Source of the DNA: Pseudomonadota bacterium
Lineage (GTDB): Bacteria; Desulfobacterota; Binatia; Binatales; Binataceae
Assembly (NCBI GenBank): GCA_021323945.1
Contig: JAJPKA010000020.1
Coordinates: 186,001 to 250,000, forward strand
DNA: 64,000 bases
Direction: 5' to 3'
Shown here: in pieces, positions 55,910-64,000 of the stretch
How positions within the stretch are numbered: the first letter of the stretch is position 1
Layout: every line of letters begins with the position of its first letter
Translations under genes and position numbers: made by a program
Notes under the pieces: generated by a model
Database searches by the model: none
What the model was told of the DNA's origin: nothing
What the model saw: the letters and a program-made list of their open reading frames with translations, nothing else

Positions 55910-56812
55910 TCAGCGGTCGATTCGAACCGCGGACTCTACCCGGTCACCGATAAAACGCCGCCCGACGCGGATAAAGCGGTCGGGAGTTTCAGTGACAAAA
56001 AAGCTCTGAGACCCGCTACCGTTCGACTGGGCCAGTCGCAGCTCGATGAGGCGTCGGCGGACAGCGGCCGCCGTCGCCTGTGCCGAGTCGACGATCCTGA
56101 CCCCGCTTCCAAGAACCCGCTCGAATGCTCCTCGCAACAACGGGTAGTGAGTGCAGCCTAACAACAACGTATCGATGCCGCTTTGCTTCAGACTCTCAAG
56201 GTAGAAGGCCACAGTGCGCTGCGCGATTTCATTGTCAGTCCAACCCTCTTCCACCAGCGGCACCAACAACGGGCAGGCACGAGTATAGATTTCCGCGCCA
56301 GGCCGCAGCGCCTGGATGGCGCGGGTGTAGGCGCCGGAAGCAATCGTGGCTTCTGTGCCGATGACGCCAATTTTGCCGTTGCGCGAAACTTTGGCGGCCG
56401 CCGCCGCACCCGGCTCAATCACCCCGATTACAGGTACAACAGTCTGGCGCGCGATTTCAGTTAATGCCACGGCACTCGAGGTATTGCAGGCGACTACGAG
56501 CATTTTGATGCCCTTGGCCAACAGGAATTCGCTGTTCTCGCGCGAATAACGAAGGATGACCTCGTTGGACTTCGTTCCGTATGGCAGCCGTGCGGTGTCA
56601 CCAAGGTAGATGAAATCTTCTCGAGGCAAAGTTTCGATGAGTGCCCGTAATACCGTGAGCCCGCCGATTCCCGAGTCAAACACCCCGATTGGGCGGCAAC
56701 GGTTATCGGTCGCGGCCCGGACCGACTGGCGGCGCGCCTTGCGAGAGGCCGCAGGCCACGGCGACGGCACTTTATTGCGTGTGCCTGGCTTCGGTTCGGA
56801 TTGCAAACTCAT
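55910..56812 (-). CDS. murI: Glutamate racemase
   Basis: Makes D-glutamate for peptidoglycan. I start at ATG 56812; the longer track frame runs into the upstream gene. The product is 300 residues with about 40 extra N-terminal residues before the conserved RPIGVFDSGIGGLTVLRALI. Catalytic cysteines are Cys109 (VVACNTSSAVAL) and Cys220 (LLLGCTHYPLLRG). IYLGDTARLPYGTKS is the other family block. Its start is 1 base after the stop of the SPL-like gene, so it is coupled to that cluster. The basic, Pro-rich N-terminal extension (KVPSPWPAASRKARRQSVRA) is unusual and could reflect a later true start. Confidence 0.94.
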   Translation of the reverse strand: MSLQSEPKPGTRNKVPSPWPAASRKARRQSVRAATDNRCRPIGVFDSGIGGLTVLRALIETLPREDFIYLGDTARLPYGTKSNEVILRYSRENSEFLLAKGIKMLVVACNTSSAVALTEIARQTVVPVIGVIEPGAAAAAKVSRNGKIGVIGTEATIASGAYTRAIQALRPGAEIYTRACPLLVPLVEEGWTDNEIAQRTVAFYLESLKQSGIDTLLLGCTHYPLLRGAFERVLGSGVRIVDSAQATAAAVRRRLIELRLAQSNGSGSQSFFVTETPDRFIRVGRRFIGDRVESAVRIDR

Positions 56813-56813
56813 G

Positions 56814-57905
56814 CTAACCGCCAGCGAGCATCGTGCATAGGGTTGCTGGTGTCGGAGCAGGGGTGCCAAAGACAAGTCGATGCACACTGGCGCTTTCCAT
56901 GCAAAGGTAGACAGGTAATTCACGGCGCGCTTTCCTGATGCGCTCGTGCAGCCTGGTAAACAACCGCAAGCGCAGGGGTGTGAAAGCCCGGTAGCGGCCG
57001 TCGTCAGCAAGCACCTCTTCACCCAGCAGCATGCGATCCCCAGGAAAACGCCGCCTCGCCACAGTTCGCAGGCCGGGTGTCAACCGTAGGCCGCCCATAC
57101 TGAAGTATGCAATATGCGCGGTTGGTAATGCGTCAAATACGCAATCGAGCAAGGCGAGATAATCTTCTTCAGCGCCGGGGTATGCGATTATTGGGTCGAG
57201 ATGGAAGGCAACGCGATAACCAGCTTCAGATACCCGCCGCGCCGCACTGATCCGCGAGGAGGGGGGCGCGGTACCGTGCTCCGAGGCCAGAAAGACCGCT
57301 GGTGGCGAAATACTCCAGGACACTATGGCCCGGCCGCGCGGGTCGACCTTCAGGAGGTTATCGATTTCATCGGTTTTGGTTTTGAACTCGAGCAACAGGT
57401 TCTTATGTCTCGAGAAATAATCGACCAACTCGCAGCTGATGCCGGTCAGAGAATCGAAAGCAAGCGAGTCCGCCAATTCGCCAGTGCCCACACGCAGGCA
57501 ACGGCCGGAGCTCGTCTGTGCCAACTTGTCAAGTTCATCGAATGCTGCTGGGTAATTGGCATACAACTGCAGCGCCGGATTGTTGGCCAAATGTTCCTGT
57601 AGAAAGCAATAGCTGCAGTCCATCGGACAATTGGAAGCCAAAACCAGGACCAGGTAACCACAGCAGGCAAACTGCGTTGAGCTCGCAGGACAACCCATGA
57701 GGAACGGGCCTCGGCGATGTAACACTACCATCTGCCGTTTGCCTGCACCGAAGGGTTCGCTGACCGGCAGTGGACGAGCTGCCGAGCGCCCATCGGGAAC
57801 ATATCGGACCGGGATCGATGACGGAATACCTGCGAGGATACGGCGAGCCAGCACACTCGTCCGGCATTGCTCCTCAACCACCACTGAATCCAGTTTAAAA
57901 TTCAT
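56814..57905 (-). CDS. SPL-family radical SAM protein (spore photoproduct lyase-like)
   Basis: A 363-residue radical SAM enzyme of the spore photoproduct lyase family. LASNCPMDCSYCFLQEHLAN gives the CX3CX2C cluster motif (Cys93, Cys97, Cys100). LRVGTGELADSLAFDSLTGI, LLEFKTKTDEIDNLL, VSWSISPPAVFLASEHGT and RVAFHLDPIIAYPGAEEDYL are family blocks. True SPL repairs UV-induced thymine dimers in spores; this organism shows no spore genes here, so the target is open. Its start overlaps the end of the GT2-fusion gene by 11 bases and its stop is 1 base from murI. Confidence 0.88.
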   Translation of the reverse strand: MNFKLDSVVVEEQCRTSVLARRILAGIPSSIPVRYVPDGRSAARPLPVSEPFGAGKRQMVVLHRRGPFLMGCPASSTQFACCGYLVLVLASNCPMDCSYCFLQEHLANNPALQLYANYPAAFDELDKLAQTSSGRCLRVGTGELADSLAFDSLTGISCELVDYFSRHKNLLLEFKTKTDEIDNLLKVDPRGRAIVSWSISPPAVFLASEHGTAPPSSRISAARRVSEAGYRVAFHLDPIIAYPGAEEDYLALLDCVFDALPTAHIAYFSMGGLRLTPGLRTVARRRFPGDRMLLGEEVLADDGRYRAFTPLRLRLFTRLHERIRKARRELPVYLCMESASVHRLVFGTPAPTPATLCTMLAGG

Positions 57906-59511
57906 TCTGGAAACTTCGGTCGGATCCTAACGGGCTGCCGTCGCTGCCATCGATCATCGCGGCCAGCCGCACCAGATCGCTACTTTTGGCGGTTAAGCAT
58001 CTTAATGCCTCTGCCATCTCGACACTACCATGGGCGATGATCTCGATTCGAACTTGGTCCGAGCCCAGATCCCGCGGCAATATGACCTTAATCGACGGAG
58101 GCAATTTCATTCGGTTCAATTCGGTCGTTATTAGTTCAGAGGCGCGCCTGAGGCGCGGATAGCGCAAAGCCCGAAGCTGGTCGAGGAGTGCACCAGCCCG
58201 CCCTGGACCCGAACCCTTTGAACGAAAGATTTTCGTCAGTAGGGGCAGTTCGAGAATTTCGGCGACACTGAGGCGCTCCCGAACACTGATTTCGTCGAGC
58301 AGCTCGAGAGCCGCCACACACTGCCCGGCTCGCATTTTCAGGGACTCGGCGATCTCAAGTAGACGAGTCCGGCCGGGCTCATCGATGGCTAACCACCTTT
58401 GAATATGAAGTTCGGACAGATGTTTGCTCGCTGCCCAACGTCGCAACCTGCTAATAGTTTCTTCGTGTTGCACATTCTCCGCGCAAGCCGCGGTTCCATC
58501 GCCATCATCAATTGGAGTCGGGATTCTGGCCGCAGGCTTACTGATCTGATGACTTTTGGCGTCTTGAGTTGCAATGTCCGGTGACACCGCAAGAGTGTCT
58601 TCAGGTCGGATTAGGCAATGGCGCATCGTGCAAATCGCTTGCTCCAATGTAATGTCGGCGCCTGTCCTCCACGCTTTGTCGGCCATCTGTGCGAGCTTCT
58701 CGAACCGGCTGGCTTCGAGTTCACGGCCTCGCCGTCGCGCCCCAGCCGTGTAGATACGGCATTTTTCGATTAAAGCGTCGCAGACCGCCAGTCGCCGCTG
58801 GCCATCGAGCTCGCTACGGAGCAAGAGCTTGAGGAGTGCGAGTATCCTGAAGCGATCGAGCGCCGGAACGCAGGCGGAGAGTTGATCGGGATGGCCGGCG
58901 CGCCGGACCACGAGAGGTTCGGGCAACAGATCCACCGGATGTTTAAGTAGCAGGCGCAACCATAAGTCGTAATCCTCGGCCGCGCGTAGATCCTCATCGA
59001 ACCCAGCCAGTTCGTGGAAGAGGTTGGCGCGGATCATAACTGCTGACGGGCTGACGAGGCAGGTGCGCAATGAGTCCAGAAAAAAATCGCCTTGCCGCTT
59101 GCGATGGCGTCGTCCTGGATTGACCCGCACTCCGTCGCGCATCCAGATCTCTTCGGTTTGCGAAACCAGACACTCGGGGTTTTCTTTCATTCGGTTGAGC
59201 TGTCGGCGAAGCTTGCCTGGCAGCCACAGATCGTCTGAATCGAGAAACGCGATCAGCGGCGCCTGGGCGAGGCGGGCACCGCAGTTTCGCGCCGCGGCCG
59301 GCCCCCGATTAACTGTCCGGACAATGTGCAAGCGCTCAGCAGCGGGCGCTTTCTCCAGCCACGTCGATAAGTGTGTTGCAGTCTCGTCGGTGGAACCGTC
59401 GTCGACTACTATCAACTCGAAGTCTACGTCTTGCTGGATTACTGAATCGATCGCTTCACTGACCATTGGCCAGCGGTTGTATGTCGGAATGATGACGCTG
59501 ACTTCAGCCAT
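57895..59511 (-). CDS. GT2 glycosyltransferase fused to a helical C-terminal module
   Basis: A 538-residue protein. Residues 1-250 are GT2: VIIPTYNRWPMVSEAIDSVI, FELIVVDDGSTDETATHL, APLIAFLDSDDLWLPGKLR, DEDLRAAEDYDLWLRLLL. After a low-complexity linker (about 310-345), residues 350-530 form a helical region with no GT2 counterpart: LSELHIQRWLAIDEPGRTRL, LEIAESLKMRAGQCVAALEL, GPGRAGALLDQLRALRYPRL, then a beta-rich end (VILPRDLGSDQVRIEIIAHG). The module has the look of ParB-like or helical regulatory proteins sometimes found beside SPL-family genes, but I could not confirm this. The end overlaps splB by 11 bases. It follows engB by 24 bases. Confidence 0.75.
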   Translation of the reverse strand: MAEVSVIIPTYNRWPMVSEAIDSVIQQDVDFELIVVDDGSTDETATHLSTWLEKAPAAERLHIVRTVNRGPAAARNCGARLAQAPLIAFLDSDDLWLPGKLRRQLNRMKENPECLVSQTEEIWMRDGVRVNPGRRHRKRQGDFFLDSLRTCLVSPSAVMIRANLFHELAGFDEDLRAAEDYDLWLRLLLKHPVDLLPEPLVVRRAGHPDQLSACVPALDRFRILALLKLLLRSELDGQRRLAVCDALIEKCRIYTAGARRRGRELEASRFEKLAQMADKAWRTGADITLEQAICTMRHCLIRPEDTLAVSPDIATQDAKSHQISKPAARIPTPIDDGDGTAACAENVQHEETISRLRRWAASKHLSELHIQRWLAIDEPGRTRLLEIAESLKMRAGQCVAALELLDEISVRERLSVAEILELPLLTKIFRSKGSGPGRAGALLDQLRALRYPRLRRASELITTELNRMKLPPSIKVILPRDLGSDQVRIEIIAHGSVEMAEALRCLTAKSSDLVRLAAMIDGSDGSPLGSDRSFQNEF

Positions 59512-59535
59512 TTGAGTTTGAGCCGCCCTGTTTTT

Positions 59536-60156
59536 TTATGCGACGGCGTCTTCGGCTCCTTGATTATCTGCTCGGCTCGAGAGCTCTAGTATGCGATGGC
59601 GCAGTTGTTCGAGCCCCTCACCGGTACGTGCCGAACAGAAAAGGGGAAGGTCCCCGACCGCTTCAAAAAGTTGCGACACCGATTTGCGATGGTCGCGTTT
59701 GAGTTTGTCCGATTTCGTGGCGGCAATGATCAAGCCCGGACGATGTCCGGACCGCCATCTCGGATCTCGCATGTGATCCACGAGTGCCAGTTCCTCGTCT
59801 CGCGGTCCGCGACGCGCGTCGATGAGCAACACAATCACTCTTAGCGCCAAGCGTTGTTGGAGGTATTCCTGGATCAGCGACGCAATCCGTTCAGCCTCTC
59901 GATGTGCAATTTTAGCGTAGCCGTAACCCGGCAGGTCGACCAAGGCCCGTTCTTTCCCGACAGCAAAGAAGTTGAGCAAACGTGTACAGCCGGGCGTTTT
60001 GCTGATTCGGGCGAGGTTGCGCTGCCGGGTTAAGGCGTTGAGCAGAGAGCTCTTACCTACATTAGACCGTCCAACAAGCGCGATCTCCGAGCGGTTCCAA
60101 CGCGGGCACTCTGCTAGTGTGGCCGCCGAGCACACAAACTCTGCTTCAAATCTCAT
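59536..60156 (-). CDS. engB: Ribosome-biogenesis GTP-binding protein EngB/YsxC
   Basis: A 206-residue GTPase needed for assembly of the large ribosomal subunit. G1 is GRSNVGKSSLLNALT, G2 lies in SKTPGCTRLLNFFAVG, G3 is VDLPGYGYAKIAH, G4 is ATKSDK and G5 is CSARTGEGLEQLR. The family phrase GRSNVGKSS and the GYGYAK sequence are diagnostic. It lies 25 bases after the PEBP gene and 24 bases before the GT2-fusion gene on the minus strand, so it belongs to the tight leftward cluster. Confidence 0.96.
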   Translation of the reverse strand: MRFEAEFVCSAATLAECPRWNRSEIALVGRSNVGKSSLLNALTRQRNLARISKTPGCTRLLNFFAVGKERALVDLPGYGYAKIAHREAERIASLIQEYLQQRLALRVIVLLIDARRGPRDEELALVDHMRDPRWRSGHRPGLIIAATKSDKLKRDHRKSVSQLFEAVGDLPLFCSARTGEGLEQLRHRILELSSRADNQGAEDAVA

Positions 60157-60181
60157 GACGCGACTTCGGGGATGGCCAAGC

Positions 60182-60733
60182 TCAACGTTTAAAAGTGCCT
60201 ACCAGCTCAGCTACACCGAGCACATGCTCCTTGAGCACTGTTTCAAGCTGGTCCGCCGTGGCCCCTGGCTTGAGCTCGACTGTCTTATCTAGCGCATAGA
60301 GCCGAAAATGATAATGATGCACTCGACCGGGGGGAGGACATGGACCCGTATAGCCGAGCTCTCCACGCCCATTAAGACCCTGTTCGGCACCGCCGGGTGA
60401 CGCTGACGTCGCGGCCGCCTCAGGCAGTTGCTCAACATTGGAGGCAATGTTGTAGAGGACCCAATGAATGAATGTCCCGCTTGGCGCATCTGGATCGCTG
60501 ACTATGAGCGCAAACGAACGTGTAGCTTCGGGAGCACCCTTCCAGGCAAGGGCCGGAGAGCGGTTGAGCCCGGAACAGGTGTAGCGTTCTGGAATAGCGC
60601 TTCCATTTTGAAACGCTGAGCTCGTTAGATTAAAACTAGCGCTCGGCGTTTCCGCTCGAGCGGGCCATAGGATCAACAGAAACACGGTTACAAGCACTGC
60701 AGCACCTAGGCGCTGAGCTGAAATTAAGCGCAT
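60182..60733 (-). CDS. YbhB/YbcL-family PEBP-like protein, exported
   Basis: A 183-residue phosphatidylethanolamine-binding-protein-like protein. A signal peptide (AAVLVTVFLLILWPARAETP) directs it to the periplasm. The PEBP ligand pocket is intact: IVSDPDAPSGTFIHWVLYNI (DPDAP..W.HW block) and GYTGPCPPPGRVHHYHFRLY (GP.PP.G.HRY block). Bacterial members have unknown ligands. ATG 60733 follows AGGTG. It is the first gene of the leftward group to engB. Confidence 0.9.
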   Translation of the reverse strand: MRLISAQRLGAAVLVTVFLLILWPARAETPSASFNLTSSAFQNGSAIPERYTCSGLNRSPALAWKGAPEATRSFALIVSDPDAPSGTFIHWVLYNIASNVEQLPEAAATSASPGGAEQGLNGRGELGYTGPCPPPGRVHHYHFRLYALDKTVELKPGATADQLETVLKEHVLGVAELVGTFKR

Positions 60734-60998
60734 GTGGACACACCTCAGAGCGGTTGAATTGATTGCATCACGTCAAAATAATATAGGAAGAAGCTATGGG
60801 GTATTAGCGCGCGTGCGGTGTTTTTTGGTCCGAAAAGGATTATAGGGGCCGGGGCTTTGGCCTATTGACCGTAATTGTACTCTTCTATACGTTTGCTGTC
60901 GTCAAGTTAGGCAGAGGTGCGCAGTTAGCGCCAAAACAACTGAACAGCTGGCCGACTCGGGAGGTATTATTGGCGGCCAACAGCTAAGGAGAATCGAC

Positions 60999-61214
60999 GT
61001 GACTGAACCTAAATATACCCTACCCCGCGTTATGACTGTCCGGGAGCTGTCGGCTTATCTCCGAGTACATCCTTCCACTATTTATAAACTTCTGCGGCGT
61101 GGCGAGTTGCCAGGTTTTCGCATCGGAACCGATTGGCGTTTCAACGCCGAAGTGATCGATCGCTGGTGCCTGGAGCGCAATCTCAAGCCTGCAGAAGAGC
61201 CGCAGAGCAATTGA
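60999..61214 (+). CDS. Excisionase-family DNA-binding protein (MerR-like HTH)
   Basis: A 71-residue winged-helix binder from GTG 60999 with AAGGAG 8 bases upstream. MTVRELSAYLRVHPSTIYKL and RRGELPGFRIGTDWRFNAEV are the excisionase/HTH_17 pattern: a helix-turn-helix and a wing ending in a short helix with Trp. The length is typical. No integrase or attachment site is near, so this is probably a solitary regulator rather than a prophage remnant. It has its own upstream region of about 265 bases; a TTGACC/TATACG pair with a short spacer near 60870 is a weak promoter. Confidence 0.88.
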   Translation: MTEPKYTLPRVMTVRELSAYLRVHPSTIYKLLRRGELPGFRIGTDWRFNAEVIDRWCLERNLKPAEEPQSN

Positions 61215-61320
61215 GCCGACCCAGGGGGTGGCCTTTACGCTTGCCATGCATCTTCACTGCGATGGCAGGAAGCGGTTTTTAAAGAAAACGGCTTCAGATG
61301 ACCAGCCCATCCGTGATCGG

Positions 61321-61713
61321 TCACCCGATCCGGCCAAGCATTACACCAAGAATAAGCGCGGCCAGAACGTAGCCAGTTGCCAATGCGAAAACACGGTCGC
61401 CTTGTTTCACAAAGAGTATAAGTGTGAATGCTACGCGACCTAAGGGCACCAATGTAAGCACTAGTAGGCCAATCATGAGGAGGGAATGCGCATCGCCGCT
61501 GATGGCGCCTCTTCCCATTTGAGCCCACTCCTGCTGGACGTGGCTTCTGCCACTTTGAGCCGCGTGAAATCGCTCGACGTAATAGTTCGGCGTCGAAACA
61601 GCCATCATCACCAACCCGGTGATGAGAATGACAGCGGAAACTATCAAAAGCGAGCGTAAAATAAGCGGTGTCCACTTGCGGAGAATCTCGTCTTCGACAT
61701 CTCTGCTCGCCAT
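61321..61713 (-). CDS. DUF1634 membrane protein, partner of TauE/SafE
   Basis: I start at ATG 61713 (MASRDVEDEILRKWTPLILR); the earlier ATG 61743 overlaps the upstream gene. The product is 130 residues with three membrane helices (LLIVSAVILITGLVMMAVST, LLMIGLLVLTLVPLGRVAFT, ALATGYVLAALILGVMLGRI). This is DUF1634, nearly always adjacent to a TauE/SafE permease, as here: the upstream stop is 5 bases away. It is probably a small subunit of that transporter. The periplasmic loop (YYVERFHAAQSGRSHVQQEW) may take part in substrate contact. Confidence 0.85.
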   Translation of the reverse strand: MASRDVEDEILRKWTPLILRSLLIVSAVILITGLVMMAVSTPNYYVERFHAAQSGRSHVQQEWAQMGRGAISGDAHSLLMIGLLVLTLVPLGRVAFTLILFVKQGDRVFALATGYVLAALILGVMLGRIG

Positions 61714-61718
61714 ACCAG

Positions 61719-62546
61719 TTAGATTCCGTCGAGGGCGCGCCACGCCATTTCGGCGGCGATTAGCAGTAGAATAACAACGAACAGCAGCCTCAGAGCACGA
61801 GCATTCGCGTAGGGCAGGACGCGGCTACCTGCAAGGGCGCCCGCCGTTACCCCGAGTGCTACCGGGGCGGCGACCGCAGTCGAGATATCACCGCGAGCCA
61901 GAAACACAAGCGCACCCGCCCCTGCGGTCACGCCGATCATGAAATTACTGGTCGCACTCGAAACCTTCAGGGGGATACGCATGAGGTAGTCCATAGCGGC
62001 TACCTTTAACGCTCCCGCTCCGACCCCCAGCAAACCGGACATTAGGCCCGCCAAGACCATCAAACCTGCTCCCCACGGAAGCCGGATCACCCCATAATGC
62101 GACCTGGTTCCGTCGGGATTGATAATCTCACCATCCAATCGAAGTCTTGAACACCATTTGTCCCCAGCAGGCACGGGATCATCGGATTGCCGGGTGACCG
62201 AGAAATAGGCCGACTGCAACATCATTGCAGCGAACAACAACTCCAAAACCGGGGGCCGAATTACGCCTGCCAGGTAGGCGCCAGCCAATGCGCCTGTAAC
62301 GGTGGCACATTCCAAGATCATCGCAACACGCAAGTTAGTCCATCCGTCCCGTACGAACGCCACGCTCGCTCCCGCACTTGTGGCAACAACAGAAATTAAG
62401 CTGGCGCCGATAGCAACCTGCATGGGCATGTGGCCCAAGAGCACCAGGCCCGGAACGATGAAGACACCGCCCCCCAGACCCGACAGGGACCCAATAAAGC
62501 CGGCCAGGAGGGCTAAACCCAGCAAACCGCCGACGATGGTCAGCAC
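61719..62546 (-). CDS. TauE/SafE-family sulfite/organic-anion exporter
   Basis: A 275-residue permease from GTG 62546 with eight helices in two repeats. Each repeat begins with a glycine-rich phrase: GFIGSLSGLGGGVFIVPGLVL and LAGLMSGLLGVGAGALKVAA. HMPMQVAIGASLISVVATSA and MRIPLKVSSATSNFMIGVTA are the matching conserved blocks. Members export or take up sulfite, sulfoacetate and other small anions. It forms an operon with the DUF1634 gene and follows cinA by 45 bases. A link to sulfate use in this locus is only a suggestion. Confidence 0.88.
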   Translation of the reverse strand: MLTIVGGLLGLALLAGFIGSLSGLGGGVFIVPGLVLLGHMPMQVAIGASLISVVATSAGASVAFVRDGWTNLRVAMILECATVTGALAGAYLAGVIRPPVLELLFAAMMLQSAYFSVTRQSDDPVPAGDKWCSRLRLDGEIINPDGTRSHYGVIRLPWGAGLMVLAGLMSGLLGVGAGALKVAAMDYLMRIPLKVSSATSNFMIGVTAGAGALVFLARGDISTAVAAPVALGVTAGALAGSRVLPYANARALRLLFVVILLLIAAEMAWRALDGI

Positions 62547-62591
62547 TGGTTAGCCGCAGGAATCAGCATGCTGGCTTTCACAGGAGAACAG

Positions 62592-63875
62592 CTAGCGACG
62601 GAAGAGGACCGATTCACCCAAGGGCAGACCGAGGGCATAGCGCCGCAGCCAATCAAGCGCGACCTGCGAAGTGAGCAGTTTGATCCAGTCTCGCGTCCCG
62701 CGCATTTGATGTCGACGCGCAGTACTGACACCTTCAGCGACCAAACCGATGCATACGGTGCCTACAGGGTGTTCGGGAGTGCCGCCGTCCGGTCCAGCCA
62801 CACCTGAAGTCGCGACTGCGACGTCAGCCTGTGTCCGGGCGCGTGCACCTGCAGCCATTTCGAGCACGCATTGTTCACTTACCGCCCCATGCTCACGTAA
62901 GGTGTCAGGGCTGACTCCCAGCAAGTCGATTTTCATTTGGTTGGAGTAGGTAACCAGGTCCCCGATGAGAAAGGCGGAACTCCCTGGAACGTTGGTCAAA
63001 CGATGGCCAATAAGCCCACCGGTACATGACTCGGCAATGGCTAGCCGCAGCCGGTTTCGGGTCAGTAGCTCAGCCACGACTTCTTCCATGGTCGAGTCGC
63101 CTTCGGCATATATGTAAGGGCCGATGCGGTTGCGCACCCGTTCACTGAGCTCGGCCAGGCGCTTTTCAGCGACTCCGGGATAATCCTCTACCATCAGCTT
63201 GAGCGAAATCTGGGGAAAGCTCGCGCGAAAACCCACCTTCGCTTCATCGGGTCGAATCAGCCCAGCGACGGCTTCGTCCAGTCCGGATTCACTAATCCCG
63301 AATGTCTGGAAAACCTGGGTCGCAAAGATCTTTTCGCTTCCTCGATTAGCGCGAAGCCAAGGAATCACCTGCTGATCCAGCATCGGTTTCATCTCTCTTG
63401 GCACGCCGGGCAAGACAACCAGGTGGGAGGTGTGACCGGCCTGTTGCACCATCATTCGGAACCCCGGAGCGGTACCGAGCGGATTTTGAATGATCTCAGC
63501 CGTTTCGGGGAAAAGCGCCTGCTTTAGGTTGTTCTCGGGCATGGGGCGTCCCAGCGCGGCAAAAAGGCGCTTCATATGCTCCACTGAAGGTTCATGACGC
63601 CACAATGACTTGCCGGTTATCCGCGCAATGGTTTCCGTGGTCAGATCATCCGCGGTCGGACCTATACCGCCTGTAGAGATGACGACGTCCGCCATCTGCA
63701 TGGCGGTCCGCCATGCCCATTCCAGTCGCTCCGGTACATCGCCGACCGTGATTACGCCGACGAGATCGATCCCGATTTCGTTCAGCCTGTCGGCGATGTA
63801 GTTGGAGTTGCTATCAAGGACCTTACCGCTGGTAATCTCATCGCCCGTCGAGAGAACCACGGCCCGCTGAATCAT
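62592..63875 (-). CDS. cinA: CinA, nicotinamide-nucleotide amidohydrolase family
   Basis: A 427-residue two-domain protein. Residues 1-170 are the MoaB/COG1058-like domain (STGDEITSGKVLDSN, STGGIGPTADDLTTETIARI). Residues about 260-420 are the PncC deamidase, which converts NMN to nicotinic acid mononucleotide: IAESCTGGLIGHRLTNVPGS, GDLVTYSNQMKIDLLGV, VAVATSGVAGPDGGTPEHPV. Both active regions are complete. AAGGAG lies 7 bases before ATG 63875. The upstream fragment looks like pgpA, the common partner of cinA. Confidence 0.95.
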   Translation of the reverse strand: MIQRAVVLSTGDEITSGKVLDSNSNYIADRLNEIGIDLVGVITVGDVPERLEWAWRTAMQMADVVISTGGIGPTADDLTTETIARITGKSLWRHEPSVEHMKRLFAALGRPMPENNLKQALFPETAEIIQNPLGTAPGFRMMVQQAGHTSHLVVLPGVPREMKPMLDQQVIPWLRANRGSEKIFATQVFQTFGISESGLDEAVAGLIRPDEAKVGFRASFPQISLKLMVEDYPGVAEKRLAELSERVRNRIGPYIYAEGDSTMEEVVAELLTRNRLRLAIAESCTGGLIGHRLTNVPGSSAFLIGDLVTYSNQMKIDLLGVSPDTLREHGAVSEQCVLEMAAGARARTQADVAVATSGVAGPDGGTPEHPVGTVCIGLVAEGVSTARRHQMRGTRDWIKLLTSQVALDWLRRYALGLPLGESVLFRR

Positions 63876-63931
63876 CGCTGACTCCTTATATAAACCGACC
63901 TGTACTCCCCGGTATCGCGATCAGCCGCTCC

Positions 63932-64000
63932 TTACAAGGCGGAATCCCGCACCAGCCTTTGCAAGACCTTTAGGGTGAGATTGGCGTAACATGCCGCCGC
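63932..64000 (-). CDS. Partial gene at right edge, probable C-terminus of PgpA
   Basis: The last 22 codons of a leftward gene: AAACYANLTLKVLQRLVRDS then AL and TAA (63932-63934). The YANL phrase matches the usual end of phosphatidylglycerophosphatase A, where it follows the conserved DD-x(n)-AG motif, and pgpA is often directly upstream of cinA (here 56 bases). Only the tail is visible, so the call rests on a short match plus gene order. Confidence 0.45.
   Translation of the reverse strand, partial: AAACYANLTLKVLQRLVRDSAL

Overview
The window is bacterial chromosome of moderately high GC with dense coding on both strands. It encodes LptD and an MsbA-like exporter, so the cell is Gram-negative with an outer membrane built on lipopolysaccharide or a similar glycolipid. 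Core genes present are guaB, argJ, secA, murI, engB and cinA, with an ftsB/divIC-like gene. The mix of housekeeping genes, sulfotransferases, a spore-photoproduct-lyase-like protein and many envelope glycosyltransferases would fit a deltaproteobacterial-type lineage such as Binatota/Desulfobacterota. That placement is an inference from gene style and no phylogenetic marker was compared. I saw no rRNA, tRNA, CRISPR array, transposase, integrase or phage gene.

Layout. 1-11 kb: a cut membrane-protein gene, a sulfotransferase, a small exported protein with a helix-turn-helix-like segment, a lytic transglycosylase, guaB behind a terminator-like leader, an alpha/beta-hydrolase-fold protein without its nucleophile, a 34-residue lysine-rich protein with a near-consensus promoter, an FtsB-like protein, a CoA-transferase, an MFS exporter, a HemJ/CopD-like membrane protein and a luciferase-like flavin oxidoreductase. 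11-15 kb: a large secreted protein overlapping a lipoprotein gene, then a GT39-type membrane glycosyltransferase.

15-52 kb is mostly envelope glycan synthesis. It holds an MsbA-like ABC exporter, two tandem 750-residue GT-C-like membrane proteins, two further GT39 proteins, four sulfotransferases (a fifth lies at 273), several GT2 and GT4 enzymes (including one protein with three GT4 domains and a GT4/GT2 fusion), three methyltransferase domains (one fused to a DPM-like GT2), and lptD directly followed by a sulfotransferase gene. A bacterial G1 (eqolisin) peptidase and a tandem pair of small secreted proteins of unknown family lie among them. Together these suggest a sulfated and probably methylated surface glycan or glycolipid, made partly from polyprenyl-phosphate sugars and delivered by the LPS route. 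No Wzy, Wzx, Wza or PAPS-synthesis gene is visible, so the pathway is incomplete in this window.

52-64 kb: argJ, secA, then a tight leftward cluster engB - GT2 fusion - splB-like - murI, with a PEBP-family gene upstream. An orphan excisionase-type DNA-binding protein follows, then a leftward group DUF1634 / TauE-SafE / cinA, with the last codons of a probable pgpA at the right edge.

All calls come from reading the supplied translations and the nucleotide text. Start codons were moved where a Shine-Dalgarno sequence, gene overlap or family N-terminus favoured another site.
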